This document shows positions 10,988 through 19,401 of a stretch of 64,000 nucleotides of DNA, in pieces. A program made the position numbers and the translations under genes. Origin of the DNA: Acidovorax sp. DW039 (lineage in GTDB: Bacteria; Pseudomonadota; Gammaproteobacteria; Burkholderiales; Burkholderiaceae_C); assembly GCF_037101375.1 (NCBI RefSeq), contig NZ_AP029019.1, positions 2,666,001 through 2,730,000 of the forward strand. Direction: 5' to 3'. The number at the start of each line of letters is the position of its first letter. Within the stretch, counting starts at the first letter, position 1. The notes under the pieces were generated by a model, which saw only the letters and a list, made by a program, of their open reading frames with translations, searched no databases and was not told where the DNA came from.

Positions 10988-13900
10988 TCAGCCTGCGGTT
11001 TCGGTCTGTGACGAACGCAGGGCCGCCAGCGCGCCCACCAGGTCGTAGCCCTCCAGTGCCCTCTGCATGTCGGCATACACGGGGCCCAGCGCAGCGCGCA
11101 GTTGCGGGGCAGATTCCCTGAAAAGCTCCACAGCGTCCGAATCGTCATCCGCCAGCAGCGCATCCAGTCTTTCCAGCAGCTCGCGGGCAGCGTCTGCAGG
11201 CAACGCTGCGGAGGCCGTGCCTTGCCCGGCTTGTGACTCGCCCGTTTCTGACGGCAGGGCCTTGCGCAGACTGGCGATGAGAGGCTGGCACAAGGCATCG
11301 ACCTTTTGCAGCGTGGCTTCCACGGCATCTGCTGGCAGTCCCTGGGCCAGTGCCTGCTCTGCCGCGGCGGCAGCCTCAGCCAGTGCCGCGGCACCAATGG
11401 TGGCGGCCGTGCCTTTCAAGGTGTGCATCGCCCTTTGGGCATCGCGCCGGTGTTCTGCCTGCAGGTGCATGCGGGCGGAGGCCACGGCTGTGGCCTGGCC
11501 CGCTGCAAACTTGCGCAGCAAGCCCTCGTAGGCGGTGCGCTTGTTCAATACCCTGCGCAGGCCTGCGGCACAGTCCAGCCCATCGATGTGAAGCAACAGG
11601 TCTTCTTCGATGGGGATGGGCGGCTCACCCTCTGGCGTGGTGCCTGCCTGCCTCGCATCGGGTACCACGCCCGCAGGGACAGGGCCGCTGCGGTGGGGAA
11701 TCCAGCGCAGCAGCGTAGCAAACAGCTCCTCGGGGTCGATGGGTTTGGCAATGTGCCCATTCATGCCTGCCTGCATGCATTTGTCCCGGTCGGTGCTCAT
11801 GGCGTTGGCCGTCATGGCCAGCACCGGCAGTTGGGCCCAGGCTGGGTTCTGGCGCAGCAGGCGCGTGGCGGTGAGTCCATCCATCACGGGCATCTGCATG
11901 TCCATAAGCACGGCGTCGTAAGCCGCTTTGCCCAGCATGTCCAAAGCCATTTGCCCGTGCTCGGCAATATCCACCACCAGCCCGGCTTCGGTCAGCAGGT
12001 CTGCGCCCACCTGCTGGTTCAGGTCGTTGTCGTCCACCAGCAGCACCCGGGCACCACGAATGGCATGCAAGGCCATGGTGGTGCCGGAAGGAGCAGGTGC
12101 CTGCCGCACCTCTTCCTGCACACCGCACAGGGCTTGCATGGCGATGTCCAGCAACTGCGAGGGGCTGACTGGCTTGGTCAGCATGAGGGCCACGCCATGC
12201 CGCTGCAGTTCGGGGCGCACCTCTTCACGGCCATGGGCCGTCACGATGACCGGAACGGGAGGGGAGGGGAGCTGCGCCAGTTGCTCGTGCGTGGCAAAGC
12301 CGTCCAGGCCCGGCATTTTCCAGTCGAGAAAAGCGATTTCGAACGGGGTCTGCGCGGCCGCCGCGCTGCGGGCCAGGGCAATGGCCTCTTCGCCACTGCG
12401 GGCTGTGGTCACCACAAAGCTCATGCGCCCCAGCAGCACGGAAATGATGTACCGCGCCTGGTCACTGTCGTCCACCACCAGCACGCGGCGGCCCCGCAGG
12501 TCCGGTGACGGCAGCAGGGCCCGCTGGCGCGGCTCGCCCAGCCCCAGCTTGGCGGTGAACCAGAAGGTGCTGCCCTGGCCGGGGGCGCTGATCACGCCCA
12601 CCTCGCCCCCCATGAGCTGTGCCAGGCTTTTGGAGATGGCCAGCCCCAACCCCGTGCCGCCATATTTGCGGGTGGTGGAGGAATCAGCCTGCTCAAAAGA
12701 ACGGAACAGGCGGGATTGCTGCTCCTCGCTCAGGCCAATGCCCGTGTCCTGCACTTCAAAGCGCAGCAGCAGGGTGCTGCCGTCACGCCGGTCTTGCCGC
12801 ACGCGCACCACAATCTCGCCCTGGTCTGTGAACTTCACGGCGTTGTTGGCGTAGTTGACCAGTATCTGCCCCAGGCGCAGGGGGTCGCCCCGCAGGTCAT
12901 CGGGCAGGTCAGGGTCCACATCAAACATCAACTCCAGCCCTTTGGCTGTGCACTTGTCGCTGATGAGGTTGGCCACGTTGTCCAGCACGCCGCGCAGGTC
13001 AAAATCCAGCGTCTCGACCTCCAGCTTGCCCGCTTCGATCTTGCTGAAGTCCAGGATGTCGTTGATCAAGCCCAGCAAGTGCTGGCCCGAGCGCTGGATC
13101 TTCTGAACATAGTCACGCTGGCGGTGCGTCAGCTCTGTGCCAAGCACCAGGTGGCTCATGCCGATGACTGCGTTCATGGGTGTGCGGATTTCATGGCTCA
13201 TGTTGGCCAGAAAGTCTGACTTCATCTGCGAGGCGTCTTCTGCCTTGGCCCGCGCCACCACCAGCTCTTCCTCGTGCTCGCGCAGGGCCACATTGGCTTG
13301 CTGCAACTCTGCGGTGCGCTGGGCCACGCGGGCTTCCAGCACCTCTTCATTGCGTCGCAAGGTTTCCACCAGCTCTGCCTGTGCCTGCATGGCCTGGGAC
13401 TTGGCGCGCTCCCGCGCCACAAACTGGCGCGCCATGGCAGCCGCCAAAAGAAAGGTGAGCAGGGCCTGGAAGCCCGTCAAAGCGGTGGTGAGCAGGGTTT
13501 GGTGCTGCACTTCTTCGTTGCGCTGGTCGCCCAGCAAGGCCGAGAGACGGGCCGCATTCAGCGCCACGTCCTGCACCGTTTCACGCAGGTCTGCCAATTG
13601 AGTTCGCAGCAACTGCATGTTTTGCAGGCTGGTGGGGCGGTCCACGCTCTGGCCAAAATAACTGTCCCCGGCGGCCACAAACTGCTGCAAGGCACGCAGA
13701 GCCTGGGCGTAGATGGGCTCGGACTGCATCAACGTGCGGGCGCTGCCGCTTTCGAGTGCGCTGAAGCGGCTCAGAAACAGGTCATAGCGCAGCGCTACCG
13801 CGTCCAGCGTGGTGCTGTCCGGGGCCATCAGGTACTGGTTGAGCGCGTGGTCAAAACGCTCGTACTCGACGTTGAGCTGCAAAAAAGACCAGAGCGAATT

Positions 13901-14026
13901 CACATCGCCGCGCCTCATCACGGCCTCTACGCTGCGGTATTGCTGGTACTGCACCGCGGCAATCGCGACGTAGGCCAGCACCAGCCCGGCAATGATGAGT
14001 TTCAGGAAGTGCTTGCTGCGCAGCAT
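10988..14026 (-). CDS. Hybrid sensor histidine kinase (HisKA-HATPase-REC-REC-HPt)
   Basis: 1012 residues. Transmembrane helices at about 10-27 and 183-200 enclose a roughly 155-residue periplasmic helical sensor without a recognised ligand motif. A coiled-coil linker (about 205-265) leads to the dimerisation domain with phospho-acceptor H278 (SHEIRTP), the HATPase (N boxes near 391, DTGIG, GGTGLGL), receiver 1 (D568, reduced to FLDWKMPG), receiver 2 (D709, [12 protein letters not shown]) and a C-terminal HPt with H868 (MHTLKGTA). The AAGGAGGTG ribosome site is near perfect. Neighbours: the HD-GYP regulator downstream and an exported molybdopterin-fold protein 19 bases upstream, suggesting a periplasmic cue controlling c-di-GMP. 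Confidence 0.94.
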   Translation of the reverse strand: MLRSKHFLKLIIAGLVLAYVAIAAVQYQQYRSVEAVMRRGDVNSLWSFLQLNVEYERFDHALNQYLMAPDSTTLDAVALRYDLFLSRFSALESGSARTLMQSEPIYAQALRALQQFVAAGDSYFGQSVDRPTSLQNMQLLRTQLADLRETVQDVALNAARLSALLGDQRNEEVQHQTLLTTALTGFQALLTFLLAAAMARQFVARERAKSQAMQAQAELVETLRRNEEVLEARVAQRTAELQQANVALREHEEELVVARAKAEDASQMKSDFLANMSHEIRTPMNAVIGMSHLVLGTELTHRQRDYVQKIQRSGQHLLGLINDILDFSKIEAGKLEVETLDFDLRGVLDNVANLISDKCTAKGLELMFDVDPDLPDDLRGDPLRLGQILVNYANNAVKFTDQGEIVVRVRQDRRDGSTLLLRFEVQDTGIGLSEEQQSRLFRSFEQADSSTTRKYGGTGLGLAISKSLAQLMGGEVGVISAPGQGSTFWFTAKLGLGEPRQRALLPSPDLRGRRVLVVDDSDQARYIISVLLGRMSFVVTTARSGEEAIALARSAAAAQTPFEIAFLDWKMPGLDGFATHEQLAQLPSPPVPVIVTAHGREEVRPELQRHGVALMLTKPVSPSQLLDIAMQALCGVQEEVRQAPAPSGTTMALHAIRGARVLLVDDNDLNQQVGADLLTEAGLVVDIAEHGQMALDMLGKAAYDAVLMDMQMPVMDGLTATRLLRQNPAWAQLPVLAMTANAMSTDRDKCMQAGMNGHIAKPIDPEELFATLLRWIPHRSGPVPAGVVPDARQAGTTPEGEPPIPIEEDLLLHIDGLDCAAGLRRVLNKRTAYEGLLRKFAAGQATAVASARMHLQAEHRRDAQRAMHTLKGTAATIGAAALAEAAAAAEQALAQGLPADAVEATLQKVDALCQPLIASLRKALPSETGESQAGQGTASAALPADAARELLERLDALLADDDSDAVELFRESAPQLRAALGPVYADMQRALEGYDLVGALAALRSSQTETAG

Positions 14027-14045
14027 GAAGGCACCTCCTTGGCAG

Positions 14046-14582
14046 TCAGCGAATGCGCAACGCGTTCAGCTGCCAGGCTGCACGGTTGTAGTACAGCTCG
14101 GTGCGCAACTCTGCCTTGCTATCAAAGGGGTAGACGATGAACAGGGGCCCCTTCTCCCGCACGGGCATGGGCCGGTTGTTCATGAGCCGCGCCACGATCA
14201 CATCATGGCGGTGGATGTCGTCCAGAGGGATTTCCGTCTTGTAGTCGTTCAGGGCAACAGCCGTCATGGTGCTGCCCTTGCCGCCCGCAGCCGCCACCAC
14301 ATCACGCAACAGGGGGCCGGTGAACGTTACTGCATCGGGGTACCAGGGGGTTCGGGTGGTGAAGGTGTGCTGGGGCAACTGCTCCAGCATGCGCATGTCG
14401 AACTGGGCCTTGGCTCCCTGGTTGGGCTGGGAGATGTTGCCTTCGATGGTGAGCACCACGGGGCCGGAGGGTTTGTCCAGTGCATGGCCCGCAGGGCTGA
14501 GCGCAAGAAGGCACGCGGCAAGAAGAACTGCCTGCAGGTTGGCTCTCTGCCCCACGACGCGCGATGCCCTGATAACCGCCAT
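14046..14582 (-). CDS. Exported small molybdopterin-dependent oxidoreductase-fold protein
   Basis: 178 residues from the ATG preceded by AGGGGGA; an upstream in-frame ATG at 14603 has no ribosome site. A signal peptide ends near [10 protein letters not shown]. The rest resembles the sulfite-oxidase-type molybdopterin domain: [46 protein letters not shown] and [10 protein letters not shown]. Such short versions lack the full catalytic enzyme and no cofactor-ligating cysteine is apparent, so it may be a ligand-binding relic. Placed 19 bases before the hybrid kinase, it could be a periplasmic partner of that sensor; this last point is inference. Confidence 0.78.
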   Translation of the reverse strand: MAVIRASRVVGQRANLQAVLLAACLLALSPAGHALDKPSGPVVLTIEGNISQPNQGAKAQFDMRMLEQLPQHTFTTRTPWYPDAVTFTGPLLRDVVAAAGGKGSTMTAVALNDYKTEIPLDDIHRHDVIVARLMNNRPMPVREKGPLFIVYPFDSKAELRTELYYNRAAWQLNALRIR

Positions 14583-14630
14583 GCTTCCCCCTTGTAATCG
14601 CATGCCAAGAACGGTGGAAACGCAGAGGTC

Positions 14631-14658
14631 TTGGCGATATGTAAGTTATATCAGCCAA
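14631..14658 (-). promoter_or_regulatory. Inverted repeat upstream of the signalling operon
   Basis: TTGGCGATAT and ATATCAGCCAA form inverted arms with one extra base, separated by seven bases. It lies about 50 bases before the first gene of the operon in an AT-richer spacer. A regulator site is possible; none is identified. Confidence 0.35.
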
Positions 14659-14786
14659 TTGTTAACTATGTAAGGGGAATTTGCGCACAAGGAGCGTCAG
14701 CGGATTGCAAGGCCTGTGCTGATTGAAAACGGGGTTTGTCGCGGCCAAAGGCTGAGCCAGCCTCCGTCATCCATTCAGCATCATCC

Positions 14787-14831
14787 AGCTACTAAATTGA
14801 TAGCTGCCTGCGCTTTATCCACGAGCGCAAG
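14787..14831 (-). repeat. Dispersed Comamonadaceae repeat copy
   Basis: Reads AGCTACTAAATTGATAGCTG, then CCTGCGCTTTATCCACGAGCGC, the reverse orientation of the AAGCGCAGGCAGCTATC core. It lies just behind the 3' end of the carboxymuconolactone decarboxylase-like gene. Confidence 0.7.
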
Positions 14832-14845
14832 CATGCATTTTTTGC

Positions 14846-15199
14846 CTAGGCTGTAGCGGGCGCCAACTGGTCCCAAGCCGCAAGCACCTCAGAGGCATAC
14901 ATGAGCGCTGGGCCACCGCCCATGTACACGCACACGCTCAGCATTTCTTCCAGCTCAGCCCGCGTGGCACCCAGCTTGTGCAAGGCTTTTGTGTGAAAAC
15001 CGATGCAGCCGGAGCATCTCTGCGTGACCCCGATGGCCAGGGCGATCAGTTCCTTTTGCTTGGTGGACAGCACGCCCTCAGCCATCGAGGCCTGCGCAAG
15101 CTGGGAGAAGCCGCGCATCGCATCGGGCTGCGCCTTGCGGAAGGAAGAGAGGTTTTCGTTGATGCTTTGCATCAGACCGGCATGGTCAAAAGTGCTCAT
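14846..15199 (-). CDS. Carboxymuconolactone decarboxylase / AhpD-like protein
   Basis: 117 residues from the ATG with an AGGAG site (the frame runs on upstream without a start signal). The AhpD redox motif is present: C62 and C65 in RCSGCIGFHTKAL with the following His, on the all-alpha CMD fold. Such proteins are thiol peroxidases or disulfide reductants. It is the distal gene of the minus-strand operon headed by the persulfide dioxygenase-like enzyme, so thiol/persulfide chemistry is the plausible role. Confidence 0.88.
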   Translation of the reverse strand: MSTFDHAGLMQSINENLSSFRKAQPDAMRGFSQLAQASMAEGVLSTKQKELIALAIGVTQRCSGCIGFHTKALHKLGATRAELEEMLSVCVYMGGGPALMYASEVLAAWDQLAPATA

Positions 15200-15225
15200 G
15201 GGGTTCTCCTGAACAAGATATTCAA

Positions 15226-15411
15226 TTAACGCGGGCAGGTGTTGATACCCAGCAGGGTGTAAAGCGGGCAGAACCGGAAAACCCCTGTGAGCAAAGGCAC
15301 CACCCCCAGCCAGCCCCACAAGCCCACCGTGCCTGTGGCCGCCAGAGCGATCAGTACAAGGCCCGCAACGATGCGCAAAGCACGATCTACCGAACCAATA
15401 TTGAGTTTCAT
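15226..15411 (-). CDS. DUF2892 (YgaP-like) inner membrane protein
   Basis: 61 residues with the start MKLNIGSVDRALRIVAG and two transmembrane segments, ending FRFCPLYTLLGINTC. This matches DUF2892, the membrane part of the rhodanese YgaP and a regular member of sulfur-handling operons. The two cysteines near the end (CPLY and NTC) are conserved in the family. It lies between the AhpD-like gene and the MBL-fold gene and is expected to be co-transcribed with both. Confidence 0.88.
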   Translation of the reverse strand: MKLNIGSVDRALRIVAGLVLIALAATGTVGLWGWLGVVPLLTGVFRFCPLYTLLGINTCPR

Positions 15412-15476
15412 GATGTCCTCCTGTAGTGCAACAGCCCCGAGGGGCGGGAAACGAAAGCGGTGATGAAAGCCTTGGC

Positions 15477-16337
15477 CTACAAGGCGTTGAGCGGAATCTT
15501 GAGATAGCTCACCCCATTGGCATCGGGTGGCGGAAGCTGTCCGGCGCGGATGTTGACTTGCACCGAAGGCAGGATGAGCGCAGGCATCTCCAGCGATGCA
15601 TCCCGCCGCGTGCGCAGCGCCACAAAGTCGGCCTCGCTCACGCCGTCATGGATGTGGATGTTGTGTGCACGCTGCTCGGCCACCGTGCTCCGCCATTGGG
15701 GTTGCCGCCCAGCAGGGGGATAGTCATGGCACATGTAAAGGCGAGTTTCCTCGGGCAGTGACAGCAGCTTGCGCACGGATTGGTACAGGGTGTGGGCATT
15801 GCCGCCGGGAAAGTCGCAGCGAGCGGTTCCCACATCGGGCATGAAAAGCGTGTCTCCCACAAACACGGCATCGGCCACCTGATAGGCCATGCAGGCCGGG
15901 GTGTGCCCAGGCACAGCCAATGCCTTGGCCTGCAGGGTGCCGATGGCAAAGGTTTCCTCATCGCGGAAGAGGTGATCAAACTGGCTGCCATCGGTAGCGA
16001 ATTCGGCCTCCAGGTGGAACAGCGCTTTGAAAACCCCCTGCACTTGGGTGATAGCCCCGCCAACAGCAATGAGCCCACCAACTTTGGAGCGCAAATAGTG
16101 CGCCGCAGAGAGATGGTCAGCGTGAGCATGGGTTTCCAGAATCCACTGCACCGTCAGCCGTTCAGAGGCGACGAAAGCAAGCATCTCATCGGCCGACCGC
16201 GTGCTGGTGCGCCCCGACTTGGCGTCGTAATTGAGCACAGGGTCAACCAGCGCGCAATGACCGCCTGGCTGGTCATAAACCACGTAGCTCACCGTCCAGG
16301 TGGCTTCGTCAAAAAAAGCGCGGATGCTGGCAGTCAT
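15477..16337 (-). CDS. MBL-fold persulfide dioxygenase-like hydrolase (ETHE1/Blh type)
   Basis: 286 residues. Metal site motif HAHADH at 70-75, then GHTPACMAY, VFVGDTLFMPDVGTARCDFPGG and CHDYPP, all typical of the ETHE1/Blh group that oxidises glutathione persulfide to sulfite using a mononuclear iron. The ATG at 16337 follows a GAGG. It is the first gene of the minus-strand operon and is divergent from an ArsR-type regulator of the SqrR/BigR kind, which in other proteobacteria controls just such an enzyme. The rhodanese domain sometimes fused to this protein is absent. Confidence 0.9.
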   Translation of the reverse strand: MTASIRAFFDEATWTVSYVVYDQPGGHCALVDPVLNYDAKSGRTSTRSADEMLAFVASERLTVQWILETHAHADHLSAAHYLRSKVGGLIAVGGAITQVQGVFKALFHLEAEFATDGSQFDHLFRDEETFAIGTLQAKALAVPGHTPACMAYQVADAVFVGDTLFMPDVGTARCDFPGGNAHTLYQSVRKLLSLPEETRLYMCHDYPPAGRQPQWRSTVAEQRAHNIHIHDGVSEADFVALRTRRDASLEMPALILPSVQVNIRAGQLPPPDANGVSYLKIPLNAL

Positions 16338-16364
16338 GGCAGGCCTCAAACAATTAAGTTACTT

Positions 16365-16403
16365 ATAGTATGTTGACATATATATTGTTTGTCAATAGAC
16401 TAT
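16365..16403. promoter_or_regulatory. Palindromic operator between divergent sulfur operons
   Basis: Extended inverted repeat: ATAGT, three bases, TTGACA, eleven bases, TGTCAA, three bases, ACTAT; the arms match perfectly and symmetrically. The spacer is AT-rich against the surrounding GC-rich DNA. It sits midway between the MBL-fold gene and the ArsR gene, so binding could control both directions. The TTGACA could also serve as a -35 element. Confidence 0.75.
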
Positions 16404-16436
16404 CGTCAATGAAATTAAAGTGATGGACGCAACTTC

Positions 16437-16808
16437 ATGGACTCACAAAACCACGCACTGCTGGACCTTGAACGCCTTCGCCAATCGGCAGATGCCGCCT
16501 GCAGGCTGATGAAAGTCCTCTCCAACCCCGACCGCCTCTTGCTGCTGTGCCAACTGACTGAAGGGGAGAAGAGGGTGGGAGAGCTGGAGGAGCTGGTAGG
16601 GATTGGCCAGCCCACGTTGTCGCAGCAGCTGGGCGTGCTGCGGGAAGAGGGTTTGGTCAACACCCGTCGCGAAGGCAAGAACATCTACTACCAGATCGCC
16701 AGTCCACAGGCCCTTGCTGTGATGGGTGTGCTGTTTGAGCAGTTCTGTGCTCCTGGCGCAACCGGCGCCGGCCATCAGGAAACGAATGACCAAGGAGAGA
16801 CAGCATGA
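16437..16808 (+). CDS. ArsR-family repressor, SqrR/BigR-like persulfide sensor
   Basis: 123-residue winged-helix protein. The recognition helix region reads GQPTLSQQLGVLREEGLV and the wing RREGKNIYYQI. Two cysteines at C38 (LLLLCQL) and C104 (EQFCAPG) are 66 residues apart, the same spacing as the disulfide/tetrasulfide pair of SqrR and BigR. Arsenic- or zinc-type metal motifs are not seen. The stop overlaps the next start in ATGA. Both divergent operons carry sulfur genes, so sensing of reactive sulfur is the most likely role. Confidence 0.9.
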   Translation: MDSQNHALLDLERLRQSADAACRLMKVLSNPDRLLLLCQLTEGEKRVGELEELVGIGQPTLSQQLGVLREEGLVNTRREGKNIYYQIASPQALAVMGVLFEQFCAPGATGAGHQETNDQGETA

Positions 16809-17233
16809 CCATTGATTGGGAGCACTTCACTCCCTGGATGTCACTGGCGGGTGGGCTGGTGCTTGGCTTGGCTGCGGCCTTGCTGGTGCTGTTCAACGGG
16901 CGCATCCTGGGTGTCAGCGGAATCGTGGGCGGACTTTTGCGCCCCCAACGATCCGATATTGGCTGGCGGCTCGCCTTCATTGCAGGCATGTGGACGGCAC
17001 CTCTGGCCTATTCACTGCTGGGGGGGCACATCACCACGCAGGTGGACGCGAGCGGCGTCATGGTGGTGCTGGCCGGGCTGCTCGTTGGCATCGGCACACG
17101 GTATGGCTCGGGATGCACCAGTGGGCACGGTGTTTGCGGTTTGTCGCGCCTGTCTCCGCGATCACTGACCGCAACAGCAGCATTCATGGGCGCTGGATTT
17201 GTCAGCGTATGGGTGTTGCGGCACATCCTGTGA
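16805..17233 (+). CDS. YeeE/YedE family sulfur-transport protein, first half
   Basis: 142 residues, about four transmembrane helices. The family motif GSGCTSGHGVCGLSRLSPRS carries the two conserved cysteines thought to pass thiosulfate or sulfide-type sulfur along the channel. It pairs with a second half-size YeeE/YedE gene downstream, as in the PmpA/PmpB arrangement; together they correspond to one full-length transporter. Translation is coupled to the regulator by an ATGA overlap. Confidence 0.9.
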   Translation: MTIDWEHFTPWMSLAGGLVLGLAAALLVLFNGRILGVSGIVGGLLRPQRSDIGWRLAFIAGMWTAPLAYSLLGGHITTQVDASGVMVVLAGLLVGIGTRYGSGCTSGHGVCGLSRLSPRSLTATAAFMGAGFVSVWVLRHIL

Positions 17234-17265
17234 AAACCTGCACGCAGAAATTGGAGCCATCCGAA

Positions 17266-17718
17266 ATGAAACAACGCATTTTTGAATTTGTGGCAGGCCT
17301 GCTTTTTGGTATGGGCTTGTTGTTGTCAGGCATGACCGATCCCTCCAAGGTGCTGGGGTTTCTGGATGTGGCAGGCGTGTGGGATCCGTCGCTTGCCTTT
17401 GTGATGGGCGGTGCCGTGCTCGTGGGGTTGCTGGCCTTTGCCGTTGCCAAAAGGCGTTCTCGCAGCTTGTTGGGTGCTGCCATGCAGTTACCCACATCGC
17501 GCGCGCTGGATCGCCGCCTGGTGCTGGGCAGTCTGGTCTTTGGAGTGGGCTGGGGCATGGCGGGCTTCTGCCCAGGCCCCGCACTGGTGTCTGCTGCTAC
17601 GGGGCAGCCCAAAGCAGTGCTGTTCGTGCTGGCAATGCTTGCAGGGATGGCTGTATTTGAAGTGCTGGAGCGCATGCGCAACAACACTGGGCTGCAACCC
17701 AAGACAGGAGCACATTGA
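17266..17718 (+). CDS. YeeE/YedE family sulfur-transport protein, second half
   Basis: 150 residues beginning MKQRIFEFVAGLLFGMGL, with four or five transmembrane helices, the GMTDPSKVLGFLD signature and the cysteine motif GFCPGPALVS. The ATG is chosen because GGAG stands nine bases before it; the frame is open further upstream over the preceding gene, but that part has no homology. Paired with the preceding half-transporter. Confidence 0.9.
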   Translation: MKQRIFEFVAGLLFGMGLLLSGMTDPSKVLGFLDVAGVWDPSLAFVMGGAVLVGLLAFAVAKRRSRSLLGAAMQLPTSRALDRRLVLGSLVFGVGWGMAGFCPGPALVSAATGQPKAVLFVLAMLAGMAVFEVLERMRNNTGLQPKTGAH

Positions 17719-18102
17719 ATGCCTGCACATGCCCCCGCGAATTTGGTCACTTCCAACCCATGGATTGCAGTGACACCTTATTTCTCCGTCTCGCCTCAGC
17801 TCCGCCCCGAGGACATGGGGACTGTGGCTGCGCATGGTTTCAAGGCTGTCGTCAATAACCGCCCGGACGGAGAGGGAGGCAACACCCAGCCGACCAGTCA
17901 GCAAATGGAAAACGCCGCGCGAGCTGCCGGATTGGCATACGCCCATCTGCCAGTGGTGGGCGGTGCCATCACTTCCGCACAGGCGGCAGAAATGAGAGAG
18001 TTGCTCAACAAACTGCCCAGCCCCGTGCTGGCCTTCTGCCGATCAGGTGCACGTTCAGCACAGCTCTTTGGACTGGCGCGCGAAAACGCTCAAGAAGAAT
18101 GA
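17719..18102 (+). CDS. Beta-lactamase hydrolase-like / DUF442 (TIGR01244) sulfur transferase
   Basis: 127 residues of the dual-specificity-phosphatase-like fold. It opens with the family pattern FSVSPQLRPEDM and AAHGFKAVVNNRPDGE and has the P-loop CRSGARSAQL near 109-118, whose Cys would carry a persulfide. In other genomes this domain is fused to or sits beside persulfide dioxygenases, matching the divergent MBL-fold gene. Its ATG immediately follows the stop of the second YeeE/YedE gene. Last gene of the plus-strand sulfur operon. Confidence 0.87.
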   Translation: MPAHAPANLVTSNPWIAVTPYFSVSPQLRPEDMGTVAAHGFKAVVNNRPDGEGGNTQPTSQQMENAARAAGLAYAHLPVVGGAITSAQAAEMRELLNKLPSPVLAFCRSGARSAQLFGLARENAQEE

Positions 18103-18116
18103 GGGGGCTGAGCTTT

Positions 18117-18228
18117 AGAGCGGCCAACACGACCCAGCGAAGCGGCCCTGGCCAGGCGTTCCGTTGCAGGCAGTACAGGTGGTACGACAAGACGGAACAA
18201 CGACGCCAGGGGCTGTGTTAGCCGCTCT
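18117..18228. repeat. 112-bp imperfect palindromic element at the recombinase 3' end
   Basis: Terminal arms AGAGCGGCCAACAC (18117-18130) and GTGTTAGCCGCTCT (18215-18228) are inverted copies with one mismatch. Further inward CCCTGGC and GGCGTTCCGT face ACGGAAC and GCCAGGGG, so the whole unit can fold into a long interrupted hairpin. The right arm supplies the last codons and TAA stop of the tyrosine recombinase. A 60-base relative of the right half is at 10922-10982. It may be a recombination site, a mobile miniature element or a transcription terminator. Confidence 0.8.
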
Positions 18229-19324
18229 TAGGAGGCTGCAGCGGCTGCTCCGCTTCCGCGCCATCGAGCAGGGTCGCAGCCCTGCTGGAGCCTGACGCCC
18301 GGAAATAGCCCAGCACACTGGCCACGCTGCGATGCCCGGTCATCGCCATGGTTTCGGGCAAAGGAATTTTTTGCTGTGCAGCCTCTGTCACAAAGCCTGA
18401 ACGCAGCGAGTGGGCCGAGAACACATCTGGCAATCCAGCCAGGCGAGCCCTGGCGCGCACGATATCGCGAACGGCAGAAGGGGACAGCCCTCCCCCCACG
18501 CTGCCACCTTTTTTGACCTGGCGGAAGATGGGCCCCGCCTCAATAGCCGCTGCGGCCAGCCAAGCCTGAAGCGCCGCACCCGCCGAGCCTTCCACGGGTT
18601 TGTAGTTTTCCGGCCTGTCCAGGCCCGCCTGATTGGTTTTGGAGTAAGCCAGAACAAAGGTGTATGAACCGGGACCATTGCGCCGCAGTTGATGCATCTG
18701 CGCCGAAGCGACTTCTGAGCGACGACGCCCCCCTGTGGACCAGGCAAACAGGAGCAGTGCCCGGTCACGCAAGCCTTTCAGGCTGTCATCGCAGGTCTGA
18801 AGCATGGCGAGCAGGGGCTCGCGGGTCAGCGCATCTTTCTTTTGGGTCAGAGCACCACGCTTTCCATAGGCCCGACGGGTCTTGCTGAGCAATTCACGCA
18901 CTTGCGGAGACTCGCACGGGTTTTCTACACCTTTGAGCCGGTGTGCCTTGGACAGCACAGCTATCCGGTGAACCAACGTGTTCAGAGCCATGGGCCCCGG
19001 CTTCCCTTTGAATCGGGCTTTCACCAGCGCCTCATCCATGGCCGGGGGCAATTCATGCGCCAAGCCAGAAGCCGAGCTGCGCTGCGCGTGGTCCACCACA
19101 AATTGCAGGACAACGCCCGGCGCTACAGGCAGCCTCAAGTCCTGCCCATATCTGAGCCTGAACCATGCAGCCCAGTAGCGTAGGGCCGATCGGTAGCTTG
19201 CGAGCGTGTTGGCCGAGTCGCCTTCCCGCAGCAGCTCATCCACGGCGCGGACGGTCACCGTGGACAAGCCCATTGGATCCAAGGGGCCGATTTGAGAGAG
19301 CACAACTTGACTATTAGATGTCAT
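18218..19324 (-). CDS. Tyrosine-type site-specific recombinase
   Basis: 368 residues. An N-terminal SAM-like core-binding domain (about 20-155) precedes the catalytic domain with the full active set: Arg about 201 (GGRRRSE), Lys 229 (YSKTNQ), H305 and R308 (HSLRSGF), H331 (TGHRSV) and Tyr 340 (LGYFR). It is therefore likely active. It is not IntI-like and I see no phage genes near. It is divergent from a KfrA-like gene, with two palindromes in the 75-base AT-rich spacer. No clear ribosome site precedes the ATG, which may mean leaderless translation or a slightly different start. Confidence 0.9.
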   Translation of the reverse strand: MTSNSQVVLSQIGPLDPMGLSTVTVRAVDELLREGDSANTLASYRSALRYWAAWFRLRYGQDLRLPVAPGVVLQFVVDHAQRSSASGLAHELPPAMDEALVKARFKGKPGPMALNTLVHRIAVLSKAHRLKGVENPCESPQVRELLSKTRRAYGKRGALTQKKDALTREPLLAMLQTCDDSLKGLRDRALLLFAWSTGGRRRSEVASAQMHQLRRNGPGSYTFVLAYSKTNQAGLDRPENYKPVEGSAGAALQAWLAAAAIEAGPIFRQVKKGGSVGGGLSPSAVRDIVRARARLAGLPDVFSAHSLRSGFVTEAAQQKIPLPETMAMTGHRSVASVLGYFRASGSSRAATLLDGAEAEQPLQPPKSG

Positions 19325-19338
19325 ATCGTATTAAATAT

Positions 19339-19351
19339 TACATACTATGTA
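19339..19351. promoter_or_regulatory. Palindrome in the recombinase/KfrA-like spacer (recombinase side)
   Basis: TACATACTATGTA, six-base arms around one central base, lying 15 bases before the recombinase start within AT-rich DNA. A good candidate binding site for the adjacent KfrA-like protein or the recombinase. Confidence 0.6.
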
Positions 19352-19380
19352 GTGTTTATTTATTTTTCTTATTTTTAGCT

Positions 19381-19401
19381 ACGATAACAATCACTTATCG
19401 T
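19381..19401. promoter_or_regulatory. Palindrome at the KfrA-like gene start
   Basis: ACGATAA and TTATCGT form perfect seven-base arms around seven bases. The right arm touches the GTG start of the KfrA-like gene, so binding would block its own expression. KfrA proteins are known to be autorepressors. Confidence 0.65.

Noticed and set aside
16816..17265. N-terminal extension of the second YeeE/YedE gene over the first
   Set aside because: The frame is merely open across the preceding gene; the hydrophobic family sequence starts at the ATG at 17266 with its own ribosome site.
18117..18228. Integron attC site
   Set aside because: The AAC...GTT layout is attC-like, but the core reads GGCTAAC/GTTAGCC, which does not fit RYYYAAC/GTTRRRY, the adjacent recombinase is not IntI-like and no cassette array follows.
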